Assembly: GCA_934217675.1 (NCBI GenBank)
Contig: CAKQCV010000020.1
Span: 1-39,111, forward strand
Source of the DNA: an uncultured Prevotella sp.
Lineage (GTDB): Bacteria; Bacteroidota; Bacteroidia; Bacteroidales; Bacteroidaceae
DNA: 39,111 nucleotides
Direction: 5' to 3'
The position numbers and the translations under genes are program-made. The notes under the pieces were generated by a model. It had not been told where the DNA came from, searched no databases, and saw nothing but the letters and a program-made list of their open reading frames with translations. Position 1 is the first letter of the stretch. The number at the start of each line of letters is the position of its first letter. Of this stretch, positions 17,942 to 25,555 are shown in pieces.

Positions 17942-19256
17942 ATATAATATCATAATAATTGGTGGCGGTCCTGGTGGATACAAGACCGCCATATATGCAG
18001 CCTCTAAAGGGCTGACAGTATTGCTTGTCGAAAAGGCAGAACTTGGTGGAACGTGTCTAAACCGTGGATGCATACCAACCAAGACTTATGCACGCCATGC
18101 CGAGATTGTACAGACTCTGAAAGATGCAGATATTTACGGACTTGATGATTTGTCGTTTTCGTTCAACTTCAATACTGTTCTGAAGCGCAAGGATTCTGTA
18201 GTAGCAACCTTGCGTAACGGCATAGCTACGCTACTTTCAGCCAATGGCATAACTGTTGTAAATGGCGAAGCAAGGCTAAATACTGCTAATAGTGTAATGG
18301 TTGGAGAACATGAATATTATGCGGACAACATAATAATAGCTACAGGCTCAGAGTCAAAATCGTTGCCAATCAGCGAATTGGATTCGGAGATGATGATAAA
18401 TTCAACCCAGCTGCTTAATGCTGCCACTTTGCCAAAACGGATCTGTATTGTTGGGGCAGGAGTTATAGGGATGGAGTTTGCAAGTATTCTCAACTCTTTT
18501 GGCTGTGATGTTAGCGTAGTGGAATTTCTGAAAGAATGTTTGCCAACTCTTGATGCAGATATTGCTAAACGTCTGAGGAAGTGTTTGGAAAAACGTGGTG
18601 TGGCATTTTATATGCAGTCGGCATTGAAACGTGCATCCGGGGGTAAAGTAGTTTTCGAGAAGAAAGGCAAAGATGTGGAAATAGATGCTGATACAGTGTT
18701 GCTTGCTGTTGGCAGGAAACCAAATACCGAAGGACTTGGGCTTGAAACTTTAGGTGTGGCTTTGGGTAAAAGTGGTATTGTTGTAGGCGACAACATGCAA
18801 ACAAATATTCCTCATATATATGCCGTAGGCGATGTCAATGGCAGGCAGATGCTTGCCCATGCTGCCGAGATGCAAGGCAAGAGAGCGGTGAATGATATCC
18901 TTGGCAATACCGACGATATAAGATTTGACATTATGCCTGCCGCGATATTTACTAATCCAGAGGCAGCCAGCGTTGGCAAGACCGAAGAACAGTTAAAGGC
19001 AGAAGGAGTGGATTACATTTGTCAGAAACATTATTATCGTGCCAACGGCAAGGCTGTATCAATGAACGAGACTGACGGCATGTTGAAACTTGTTGCTGAT
19101 AAAGACGGGTTTATAGTAGGATGCCATGTGTATGGTGCTCATGCCGCAGATTTGGTTCAAGAAGTTAGTGCGCTTATGTGTCGCAACACTACGCTCAGCC
19201 AGCTTCAAGACATAACACACATTCATCCAACGTTGAGTGAAATAATTGTTGAATAA
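17931..19256 (+). CDS. lpd: Dihydrolipoyl dehydrogenase (L protein)
   Basis: A 441-residue FAD flavoprotein that reoxidises dihydrolipoyl-H with NAD+. Start chosen at 17931 (MENKYNIIIIGGGPGGY), inside the end of gcvPB (11-nt overlap); a start two codons earlier is possible. FAD motif GGGPGGY is at residues 11-17, the redox-active disulfide is Cys42/Cys47 in GGTCLNRGCIPTK, the NAD motif is IVGAGVIGMEFASIL, and the C-terminal HIHPTLSE gives the catalytic His-Glu pair. Somewhat short for the family (about 460-470), mainly through compact loops. Placement makes it the dedicated L protein of the glycine cleavage system. Confidence 0.95.
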   Translation: MENKYNIIIIGGGPGGYKTAIYAASKGLTVLLVEKAELGGTCLNRGCIPTKTYARHAEIVQTLKDADIYGLDDLSFSFNFNTVLKRKDSVVATLRNGIATLLSANGITVVNGEARLNTANSVMVGEHEYYADNIIIATGSESKSLPISELDSEMMINSTQLLNAATLPKRICIVGAGVIGMEFASILNSFGCDVSVVEFLKECLPTLDADIAKRLRKCLEKRGVAFYMQSALKRASGGKVVFEKKGKDVEIDADTVLLAVGRKPNTEGLGLETLGVALGKSGIVVGDNMQTNIPHIYAVGDVNGRQMLAHAAEMQGKRAVNDILGNTDDIRFDIMPAAIFTNPEAASVGKTEEQLKAEGVDYICQKHYYRANGKAVSMNETDGMLKLVADKDGFIVGCHVYGAHAADLVQEVSALMCRNTTLSQLQDITHIHPTLSEIIVE

Positions 19257-19273
19257 AATAATATAAAAGGTAA

Positions 19274-20140
19274 ATGAACTTCTTTAAAAAGTTATTTGGT
19301 GTTTCACCTGAAAATAAAGAACAGCTACATGAAGAAAGACAAGCTGAAGAAAAGAAAAATTTCGATATATTGAAATACGATGGCGTGAAAGCTCTGAAGA
19401 TGCAGCAGTTTGATTATGCGATAGAATGTTTCCGCCATGCTCTCGAATTGAGCGAGGATTTGGAGATTTATGACTATATGTCACAGGCATACATAGCTCT
19501 CGGTCGTTTGCCGGAGGCATATAAGCTGCTGCAGAAACTTGCCGATGCACAGCCTGACAACATTGATATCTTTATTCGTATGGCTCATGTAGCATATATG
19601 ATGGAAGATTATGTTATAATGGGCACAGCCTGCGAAAAGGCATTGCTCATCGACAAAGATTCTCCTGATGCATTATATTTGTATGCAAAGTCGTGTTTGG
19701 GCACAGACGATATTACTAATGCCATTGCAATGCTTACGCGTGCCATACTTGTCAAGAGTGATTATGCTGACGCTTATCTGCTTCGTGGCGAAGTGCTGCA
19801 TAAAGAAGGTCGTTTGGATGAGGCTGACGAGGATGCTATGTATCTTTTGGAGAAATATCCCGAAAATGAAGATATTTTGATGCTGAAAGCAAAAATCGAG
19901 AAGGAACGTGGCAATGTCTCTGCTGCAATTGGATGCCTTGACAGGGTGATTGATTCTAATCCTTTCCGTATGGAAGCATATATGCTTAGGGGGGAGTTGC
20001 GCATGCAGACTGGTGATGAAGCAAGCGGACAGGCTGATTTGGAGTATGCAGATGAACTTGCCGAGCAGCAAAAAGATGGACAGCATGAGGATATTGAGCA
20101 AAAAACAAAAGAGCAATATACTAATGCAAGCATAATATAA
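19274..20140 (+). CDS. Tetratricopeptide repeat protein
   Basis: A 288-residue soluble protein without signal peptide. A charged N-terminal stretch (about residues 1-35) is followed by at least five TPR-type helix pairs: ALKMQQFDYAIECFRHALEL, YDYMSQAYIALGRLPEAYKLL, FIRMAHVAYMMEDYVIMG, ALYLYAKSCLGTDDITNAIA, AYLLRGEVLHKEGRLDEADE and a further pair near 215-260. TPR proteins are scaffolds; the partner is unknown. It starts 17 nt after lpd and is the last gene before the hairpin at 20145-20186, so it is co-transcribed with the glycine cleavage genes, though a role in that system is not shown. Confidence 0.88.
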   Translation: MNFFKKLFGVSPENKEQLHEERQAEEKKNFDILKYDGVKALKMQQFDYAIECFRHALELSEDLEIYDYMSQAYIALGRLPEAYKLLQKLADAQPDNIDIFIRMAHVAYMMEDYVIMGTACEKALLIDKDSPDALYLYAKSCLGTDDITNAIAMLTRAILVKSDYADAYLLRGEVLHKEGRLDEADEDAMYLLEKYPENEDILMLKAKIEKERGNVSAAIGCLDRVIDSNPFRMEAYMLRGELRMQTGDEASGQADLEYADELAEQQKDGQHEDIEQKTKEQYTNASII

Positions 20141-20144
20141 ATTT

Positions 20145-20190
20145 ACTGTGTAAATAGAACTATTCGGATAGCCCTATTTACACAGTTCTT
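20145..20190 (+). terminator. Probable terminator of the gcv operon
   Basis: Perfect 13-bp stem ACTGTGTAAATAG (20145-20157) with CTATTTACACAGT (20174-20186), loop of 16 nt. The tail is only TTCTT, so termination may be partial. Confidence 0.65.
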
Positions 20191-20260
20191 GAACTGCAAT
20201 AAGCGTAGCTTATTTTATTGTAAGACAGAATACAGCCTAATGCATTAAATATTGCTTAGC

Positions 20261-20509
20261 CTAATCGATAGTCTTCAGTTTGTTATGGTCAATAACTACA
20301 TGGTGAGCGAATGATACATTATTGTCATTGGATATGGCAGAGATATCAATACCTCTATGTCGCAACTCGTTGATTAGGGCAATGTCGTGGGCAGCTCGTG
20401 CTGAATTAAATCCACGATGTCCTACTTGTTGATTAAATGATTCAATAAGTGATGTTAGAGAACTTGCTGCAAAGCGCGCAGCAAAATCATTGTAAAGTAA
20501 ATTGTTCAT
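20261..20509 (-). CDS. Small hypothetical protein
   Basis: An 82-residue protein from the ATG at 20509 (MNNLLYNDFAARFAASSL); the frame is open to 20563, but the upstream part reads as untranslated leader. The sequence is soluble and mixed in character, with FNQQVGHRGFNSARAAHDIALINELRHRGIDISAI in two pieces around residues 25-60 and an end VSFAHHVVIDHNKL. Two His-rich spots might bind metal or nucleic acid, but I recognise no domain. It has a convincing promoter of its own (20619-20650) and normal codon use, so I judge it a real gene. It lies between the gcv terminator and a repeat-rich region. Confidence 0.6.
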   Translation of the reverse strand: MNNLLYNDFAARFAASSLTSLIESFNQQVGHRGFNSARAAHDIALINELRHRGIDISAISNDNNVSFAHHVVIDHNKLKTID

Positions 20510-20618
20510 AATTGACATTATTTTGAAGTTAAACATTATCTTCCGCATCATAAACTTGACCACCGTGGCTGTCGTGCTCGGTTGGTGCAGTTAAAAACTG
20601 CTCTTGATGTTTCATTTG

Positions 20619-20650
20619 CAAAGGTAGGGATAAAAAATGATATATACCAA
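20619..20650 (-). promoter_or_regulatory. Promoter of the small gene at 20261-20509
   Basis: On the minus strand TTG (20650-20648), 21 nt, then TACCTTTG (20626-20619). Transcription would start near 20612 and give a leader of about 100 nt containing a small hairpin (CAGTTAAAAACTG). Confidence 0.55.
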
Positions 20651-20665
20651 TAAGTTGGGGCTTTT

Positions 20666-20697
20666 CTTGTCGGTTAATAATATTTTTTTTATCTTTG
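20666..20697 (+). promoter_or_regulatory. Promoter facing the palindromic element
   Basis: CTTG (20666-20669), 20 nt, then TATCTTTG (20690-20697). It is divergent from, and nearly back-to-back with, the promoter at 20619-20650. Transcription would run through the palindromes at 20829-20987 toward the MBOAT pseudogene. Confidence 0.55.
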
Positions 20698-20828
20698 TAT
20701 AAAATTGTCACTCTATTACTGCGTAGGGTGCAGAAAAGGAAAATTGTAGAAACCAAAAACAAGAATAGAATATAGAAAGGAAATTATTTATATAACATAT
20801 TGTTAAACTGCGTTTGCTGTTATTCGGA

Positions 20829-20987
20829 ACGTCTTGAAACTTGGCCGTAGATAGAACGATCAAATACACGAATAAGTTTGTGAACGCCTGCGCATAGCGT
20901 GGGCGAAACTTGTCTGTATTTGAAGGGTCAAGGCCAAGTACCCAAGACGTGGATAAGTTTGTCCACGCTTCTTTCGTACTTGGCCTT
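20829..20987 (+). repeat. 159-bp nested palindromic element
   Basis: Three mutually related arms. Arm A (20829-20846) contains ACGTCTTG and ACTTGGCC; arm B (20930-20950) is AAGGCCAAGTAC then CAAGACGT; arm C (20976-20987) is GTACTTGGCCTT. B pairs with C over 12 perfect bases, or with A over 16 bases around a small bulge, but not with both. Between A and B lies another hairpin, CAAATACA (20861-20868) with TGTATTTG (20915-20922), containing AAGTTT/AAACTT and CGCC/GGCG. Between B and C is CGTGGA/TCCACG (20948-20953, 20962-20967). The phrase ATAAGTTTGT followed by an ACGC occurs in both inner hairpins. It could be a MITE/REP-type repeat or a structured leader RNA. Confidence 0.75.
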
Positions 20988-21039
20988 TAATTATATCCCT
21001 TCATCTTCCTGTTACAGTATCGCTTAATTATGCTTTTTT

Positions 21040-21926
21040 ATGGTATTTAATTCATTCCAGTTTATCTGGCTGTTCCCGATAATATTTGTCGGGTACTATC
21101 TGTTGTCGTATATGTTTGCTAACCGTAATCCAGAACGACAGCGCAAGGTAAGTAATGCTTTTTTGTTAATTGTCTCTTATTGCTTGTATGCTCAAACAAA
21201 CATTGCCTACACTTTAATTCTGTTAGGAGTTACCGCTGTTACTTATGTGTTTGCCTTGTTGATAGAACAAAAAGAAAGTGATAAAAGGAAGTATCTGATT
21301 ACCTGTGGAGCCACTCTTGCTCTGCTGCCACTATTAGTGTTTAAGTATTATGATTTATCAATACAGGCAATACATTCTTTAAGAGTATACATTGTGCTAT
21401 TGTGTTACCTGGACTTAATTGGGCAATTCCGTTGGGTATATCGTTTTTTACATTTCAGGCCGTTGGTTACTTGTTTGACGTTTATTACAAACGCATCCAT
21501 GCTGAACACAATTGGTTTGATTACATGCTTTTTGTTTCTTTTTTTCCACAAATTATGTCAGGTCCTATCAGCAATGCAAAGAATTTGCTGCCACAAATAA
21601 AACAGTGCAGGATTTTTGATGAGGTTATGGCAACGCAGGGCTTAAAATGGTTTGTGTGGGGATTGTTTATGAAAGTGATGATGGCAGACAGACTTGGAAT
21701 GTTTGTTGACAAAGTCTTTGATAACTATATGTACAATTCTGGAACATCATGTTTGCTGGCTGCTATTTATTACTCATTTCAGATATACGGTGATTTTGCT
21801 GGTTATTCGTTCATGGCGATAGGAGTAGGAAAGCTTATGGGATTCAATCTTGTAAATAACTTCCAGCGTTCTTATCTTGCCATCTCAATAAATGATTTTT
21901 GGCGCAGATGGCATATTTATTATTGA
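21040..21926 (+). pseudogene. MBOAT-family O-acyltransferase (AlgI/DltB-like), frameshifted and truncated
   Basis: The first frame begins MVFNSFQFIWLFPIIFVGYYLL and continues through several membrane helices to FKYYD (about residue 107). Homologous sequence then resumes in another frame with FINTGNTFF and LPGLNWAIPLGISFFTFQ, so one base is missing in the T tract at 21353-21356. The second frame runs on through DVYYKR, FFPQIMSGPISNA and YSFQIYGDFAGYSFMAIG to NDFWRRWHI and stops two residues later at 21926. Intact relatives are about 470-500 residues; the C-terminal third with the second conserved His and several membrane helices is gone. Enzymes of this family acetylate cell-surface polysaccharides. 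Two independent lesions make a sequencing error unlikely as the whole explanation. Confidence 0.85.
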
Positions 21927-21995
21927 TTTTGTTAATAATCCAACTTTCTGAATGTTATATTCTGTTTTTTATGCAGGGCCTTTTAAGATAAAATT

Positions 21996-22083
21996 AAGAT
22001 GCCGTATTACGTTAGTTAAAGTGGCGTGTTACATTAGTTAAAGTTGCGTGTTTTTGTAGCTAAAGTGCCACCTTGTTTTTTCT
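21996..22083 (+). repeat. 22-bp tandem repeat array, four copies
   Basis: Units start at 21996, 22018, 22040 and 22062, beginning AAGATGCCG, AAAGTGGCG, AAAGTTGCG and AAAGTGCCA, all 22 bp long. No spacers. The copies lie 70 nt after the broken end of the MBOAT pseudogene. The rest of the 21927-22264 gap is AT-rich with only a weak promoter box near 22236. Confidence 0.75.
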
Positions 22084-22235
22084 GACATCTGGTTAGACTT
22101 GTAATAAAAAATAAATAAGAAAATAATTCTTAGTATTTCTTTGATATACAGTAGAGTAAAGAGAGAGAAATATACTTTTGTTCTGGTTCTTGATGTTTTT
22201 GTGCTATTATTGTTTTATAAAACAAATATAATGCT

Positions 22236-22243
22236 TAAATTTG
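22236..22243 (+). promoter_or_regulatory. Possible -7 box for nhaC
   Basis: TAAATTTG matches TAnnTTTG and lies 21 nt before the ATG. The nearest -33 candidate (ATTG, 22209-22212) is 23 nt away, outside the usual 19-21, so this is tentative. Confidence 0.4.
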
Positions 22244-22264
22244 TAAGCAATATATTTAATTAAG

Positions 22265-23737
22265 ATGAACTTTAATATACTGCACATGAATAATAATTCT
22301 AATCCCAATCCTGTAGTAAGCGTAATACCGCTTGCCGTATTGATAGCCCTAATTGTGCTTGTTGTAAATATATTCCCCAACGATGCCCTTGCCGGAGCAT
22401 CCCAAGTAGCCTTGATGGTAGCAACCACGGTGTGTGTTGCATTGTCAATGGTTATATATCATGTTAAATGGGCGGTATTTGAAGATATGATAAAGAAAAC
22501 TGTTGGCGATGCCGGAGTATCTATACTGATTCTGCTGCTCATTGGAATGATGTCGGCAACGTGGATGATAAGTGGGGTAGTGCCAACAATGATATATTAT
22601 GGAGTTCAGCTGATGTCCCCGTTGTTCTTCTTGCCGTGTGCTTGCATAATAGCATCACTGATATCCATTGTGACGGGAACTTCATGGACCACTATTGCCA
22701 CCATAGGAATAGCCCTGCTTGGCATTGGCGATGCTTTGGGAATCCCAGCACCGTATACGGCAGGTGCCATAATCTCTGGAGCATATTTCGGCGACAAGAT
22801 GTCGCCAATGAGCGATACCACAGTTCTTGCATCGTCGGTCGCAGGAGCAGACTTGTTTAAGCATATACGTTATATGCTATATACCACAGTGCCAAGCGTC
22901 ATTCTGTCGTTACTGCTGTATCTTGTTCTTGGATTATGGTATAAAGGTGAGGTGGTAGAGATAAAGCAATATACAACAGGACTTAGCAATGGTTTTAATA
23001 TATCATTGCTTACATTGTTTGTGCCAGCATTTACTGGCTTCCTGATATATAAGAAGACACCGTCGTTGATAACCCTCCTTCTTTCTTCTGTAGCAGCATG
23101 CCTTTGCGCTTTGATTCTGCAGCCTGATGTGTTGGTAAAGATTTCTGGAGAATCCGCAATATCAGCAAAGAGCCTTTTTGAAGGAATTATGCTTACGTGT
23201 TACACAAAAACAAATGTAGATACAGGCTATGATGCTATAAATGAACTTGTTGCCACTCGTGGAATGGTGGGGATGCTGAATACTGTTTGGCTCATACTCT
23301 GTGCGATGTGTTTCGGTTCGTGTATGGTGGCAAGTAATATGCTGAGGAGTATAACTCATGTGTTCTTGAGAAATATAAAAAACACAGTATCTCTTGTTTG
23401 TTCAACAGTGCTTTCGGGAGTGTTGCTGAACCTTGTTATGGGCGACCAGTTCCTTTCAATTATAATGAATGCTTCAATATATCGTGAAGAATATGCAGAA
23501 AGAGGCTACAAACCAGAACTGCTGAGCCGTTCTACTGAGGATTCGGCAACAGTCACTTCTGTTCTTGTACCATGGACTGCATGTGGTATGACTCAGAGCA
23601 CTGTGCTTGGAATTCCAACGTTGGTTTATTTGCCGTTTTGTTTTTTCAATATTATAAGTCCTTTAATGAGCTGCCTTGTGGCAATGTTAGGCTTTGTACC
23701 TGCTCCTGAAGTTGCTGACAAAAAAGAAAAGGAATAG
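22265..23737 (+). CDS. nhaC: NhaC-family Na+/H+ antiporter
   Basis: A 490-residue membrane protein with about 11-12 hydrophobic segments. The NhaC signature is clear in the first half: IVTGTSWTTIATIGIALLGIG and then ISGAYFGDKMSPMSDTTVLAS (about 140-195), a block with the Asp/Ser residues thought to line the ion path. A second related block lies near the C terminus (STEDSATVTSVLVPWTACG, about 417-435). It exchanges external protons for internal Na+ at the inner membrane. An alternative start at 22286 removes seven residues. It stands alone and converges with the aromatic operon at a shared terminator. Confidence 0.93.
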   Translation: MNFNILHMNNNSNPNPVVSVIPLAVLIALIVLVVNIFPNDALAGASQVALMVATTVCVALSMVIYHVKWAVFEDMIKKTVGDAGVSILILLLIGMMSATWMISGVVPTMIYYGVQLMSPLFFLPCACIIASLISIVTGTSWTTIATIGIALLGIGDALGIPAPYTAGAIISGAYFGDKMSPMSDTTVLASSVAGADLFKHIRYMLYTTVPSVILSLLLYLVLGLWYKGEVVEIKQYTTGLSNGFNISLLTLFVPAFTGFLIYKKTPSLITLLLSSVAACLCALILQPDVLVKISGESAISAKSLFEGIMLTCYTKTNVDTGYDAINELVATRGMVGMLNTVWLILCAMCFGSCMVASNMLRSITHVFLRNIKNTVSLVCSTVLSGVLLNLVMGDQFLSIIMNASIYREEYAERGYKPELLSRSTEDSATVTSVLVPWTACGMTQSTVLGIPTLVYLPFCFFNIISPLMSCLVAMLGFVPAPEVADKKEKE

Positions 23738-23756
23738 ATACTCCTATTCCTTAAAA
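23729..23756. terminator. Bidirectional terminator at the nhaC / EEP gene junction
   Basis: AAGGAATAG (23729-23737) pairs perfectly with CTATTCCTT (23744-23752); both stop codons lie inside the arms. A-rich and T-rich flanks suit termination in either direction. Confidence 0.7.
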
Positions 23757-24700
23757 TCAATGTGGAATGTGGCAACCAATGGCAGGTGGTCGCTGAAGCC
23801 TCCAAGATATTTATATCCTTGATATGTGCGAAATGGTTTCTTTCCATTGAATTTCTTGTCGTCTTCAAGCAGAAACGGCAAATCGTTAATGAAGCAATCC
23901 TTAAACACAGCTTTCATGCTGTTGCTTATAAGGATATGATCAATGCTTTGCCACATGCCTTGATATTTGTATGTTCCGTTTGCACCATTCTTGCCAGTGG
24001 CTTTGTGTGATATATCAGTCATGTCGCTGGCTATCAAATGTTGTATAGACACATCGTTGGTTTCGTCGTTGAAGTCTCCTGATATTATTATTTTAGCCTC
24101 TGAGCAGATGTTCCTTATAGAGTCAACAGATTGCATGAGTCTTTCGGCAACAACCATGCGGTAAGGGATAGTAGCTCGTTTACCAGAGAAACGACTTGGT
24201 GCATGTACGACGAAAACGTGTAGAGTGTCGCCGTTTGCTACCTCTCCAGAAGCGTAAAGTATATCTCTCGTAGGGCGCATCCCCTTTAGTGGTGTCACCC
24301 TTAAAGAATAATTGCTTATGAGCCGAAATGTCATGGGCGAATACATCAGTGCCACATCTATCCCCCTCATATCGGGAGAGTTGGTCATAACATATTTGTA
24401 TCTTGCATTTCTTAGAAGTGACCGTTGGGTAAGATAGTGCATAACCGTATCATTCTCAACCTCGCATAATGCTACGAGGTCGGGAATGATTGTAAATCCT
24501 TCGCTGTTTTGCTGGCTGCATGAAAGAATCTCTTTGGATATGTTACGCAGCTTTTGCCAGTATTTTTTTGTGTTCCAATGTCGCGGGCTGTCAGCTGTGT
24601 ATTCTGTATCTTGTTTTAGAGAATCATGTGTGCAGTCAAAGAAATTCTCACAGTTTAGTTGTACGAATGTGAAGATTCCCAGGAGTAAAGAACTTATCAT
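23744..24700 (-). CDS. Endonuclease/exonuclease/phosphatase (EEP) family protein
   Basis: A 318-residue protein of the EEP (DNase I-like) fold. Catalytic landmarks are LNCENFFD near residue 15 (metal-site Asn), LCEVEN near 72-77 (metal Glu), VVHAPSRF (about 165-172), GDFNDE near 200-205, SIDHILIS (about 245) and the final GFSDHLPLVA with the catalytic Asp-His. All key residues are kept. Substrate, whether DNA, RNA or phosphoester lipid, cannot be told. The first 14 residues are hydrophobic but run straight into the first core strand, so a cleaved signal peptide is doubtful. It starts 3 nt after tyrA, as last gene of the aromatic operon, an unexpected partner. Confidence 0.88.
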   Translation of the reverse strand: MISSLLLGIFTFVQLNCENFFDCTHDSLKQDTEYTADSPRHWNTKKYWQKLRNISKEILSCSQQNSEGFTIIPDLVALCEVENDTVMHYLTQRSLLRNARYKYVMTNSPDMRGIDVALMYSPMTFRLISNYSLRVTPLKGMRPTRDILYASGEVANGDTLHVFVVHAPSRFSGKRATIPYRMVVAERLMQSVDSIRNICSEAKIIISGDFNDETNDVSIQHLIASDMTDISHKATGKNGANGTYKYQGMWQSIDHILISNSMKAVFKDCFINDLPFLLEDDKKFNGKKPFRTYQGYKYLGGFSDHLPLVATFHIDFKE

Positions 24701-24703
24701 ATT

Positions 24704-25486
24704 CTATTTGTTTGTAGCGAGATGACTGCGTATTTTTGTTAGATAAGCCTTCATCCTGTCAGAGTCTTTGGCGCTGATGATATCAAGTAACTCGTTCATC
24801 TCTGTTTTAATCTTCTCAATCTGTTTTGGCGTGTGAGGATTGAACAATATTTCTTGAAGCAGGTAATCATCTTCGCTGAGCACTCCTTTAGCTATCTGCA
24901 AATGTCTTTTAAACGTTGTGCCTGGTGCATCCTGGTGTTTCATTACGGCAGCAAAGACAAAGGTACTGACAAATGGTATGCTCAGAGAATAAGCTACAGT
25001 CTTGTCGTGTTCCTCAAATGAATATTCATATATATTCAGACCAATGTTGCTGTAAAGGTCTTTAAAGAAAATACGCCCCATATAGTCGCCTTCGTTAATG
25101 ATGATGGCATTTTCCTCTTGCAGCTGGTTCAAATTGGCAAATGTTGGTCCGAACATCGGGTGAGTTGACACATAGCGGTGCCCACAATTCTCGTAGAAAT
25201 CCTTTAGACCAGTTTTTACAGATGAAATGTCGCTCAGTATGCAATCATTGGGGAGATAAGGCATAACCTCGTTAAATGCAGGTATTGTGTACTTCACCGT
25301 TACGGCATTGATTACAAGCTCTGGCTTGAAATCACTAATTTCGTCAAGCGAAGTGAAGCGCAAAGTGTTGTATGTGAATCGAAGTCTTTTAGGATCCTTT
25401 TCGTATACAGCTGTTTCATGGTTGAAACTTAGCAAGTCAAGGAAAAAGCTTCCCATCTTTCCTGCTCCCAAAACAAGTATTCTCAT
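24704..25486 (-). CDS. tyrA: Prephenate dehydrogenase
   Basis: A 260-residue protein from the ATG at 25486 (MRILVLGAGKMGSFFLDLL, NAD-binding GxGxxG); an in-frame ATG 19 codons earlier falls in a Lys/Ser/Phe-rich stretch unlike the family. TyrA oxidises and decarboxylates prephenate to 4-hydroxyphenylpyruvate for tyrosine. Seen are VINAVTVKYTIPAFNEVMPYL, the family's SDISSVKTGLKDFYE and HRYVSTHPMFGPTFANL (about 114-130) with the substrate-contacting His. The C-terminal helical domain ends near SRMKAYLTKIRSHL. No ACT domain is present. The gene sits 69 nt after the DAHP synthase/chorismate mutase gene, whose product makes prephenate. Confidence 0.92.
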   Translation of the reverse strand: MRILVLGAGKMGSFFLDLLSFNHETAVYEKDPKRLRFTYNTLRFTSLDEISDFKPELVINAVTVKYTIPAFNEVMPYLPNDCILSDISSVKTGLKDFYENCGHRYVSTHPMFGPTFANLNQLQEENAIIINEGDYMGRIFFKDLYSNIGLNIYEYSFEEHDKTVAYSLSIPFVSTFVFAAVMKHQDAPGTTFKRHLQIAKGVLSEDDYLLQEILFNPHTPKQIEKIKTEMNELLDIISAKDSDRMKAYLTKIRSHLATNK

Positions 25487-25555
25487 TATATTTTGTTTTA
25501 TATTATTTGAAAAGAAAAAGCTATACATGCTTTTCCTTTTCAAATCTTTGATTCT

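Noticed and set aside
20829..20950. Invertible promoter between arms A and B
   Set aside because: The inner sequence is a hairpin without a promoter, and no recombinase gene is nearby; the nested pairing fits a palindromic repeat better.
9520..22083. Composite transposon bounded by the two 22-bp arrays
   Set aside because: The 12 kb between them are housekeeping genes in ordinary order, and no transposase gene is present.
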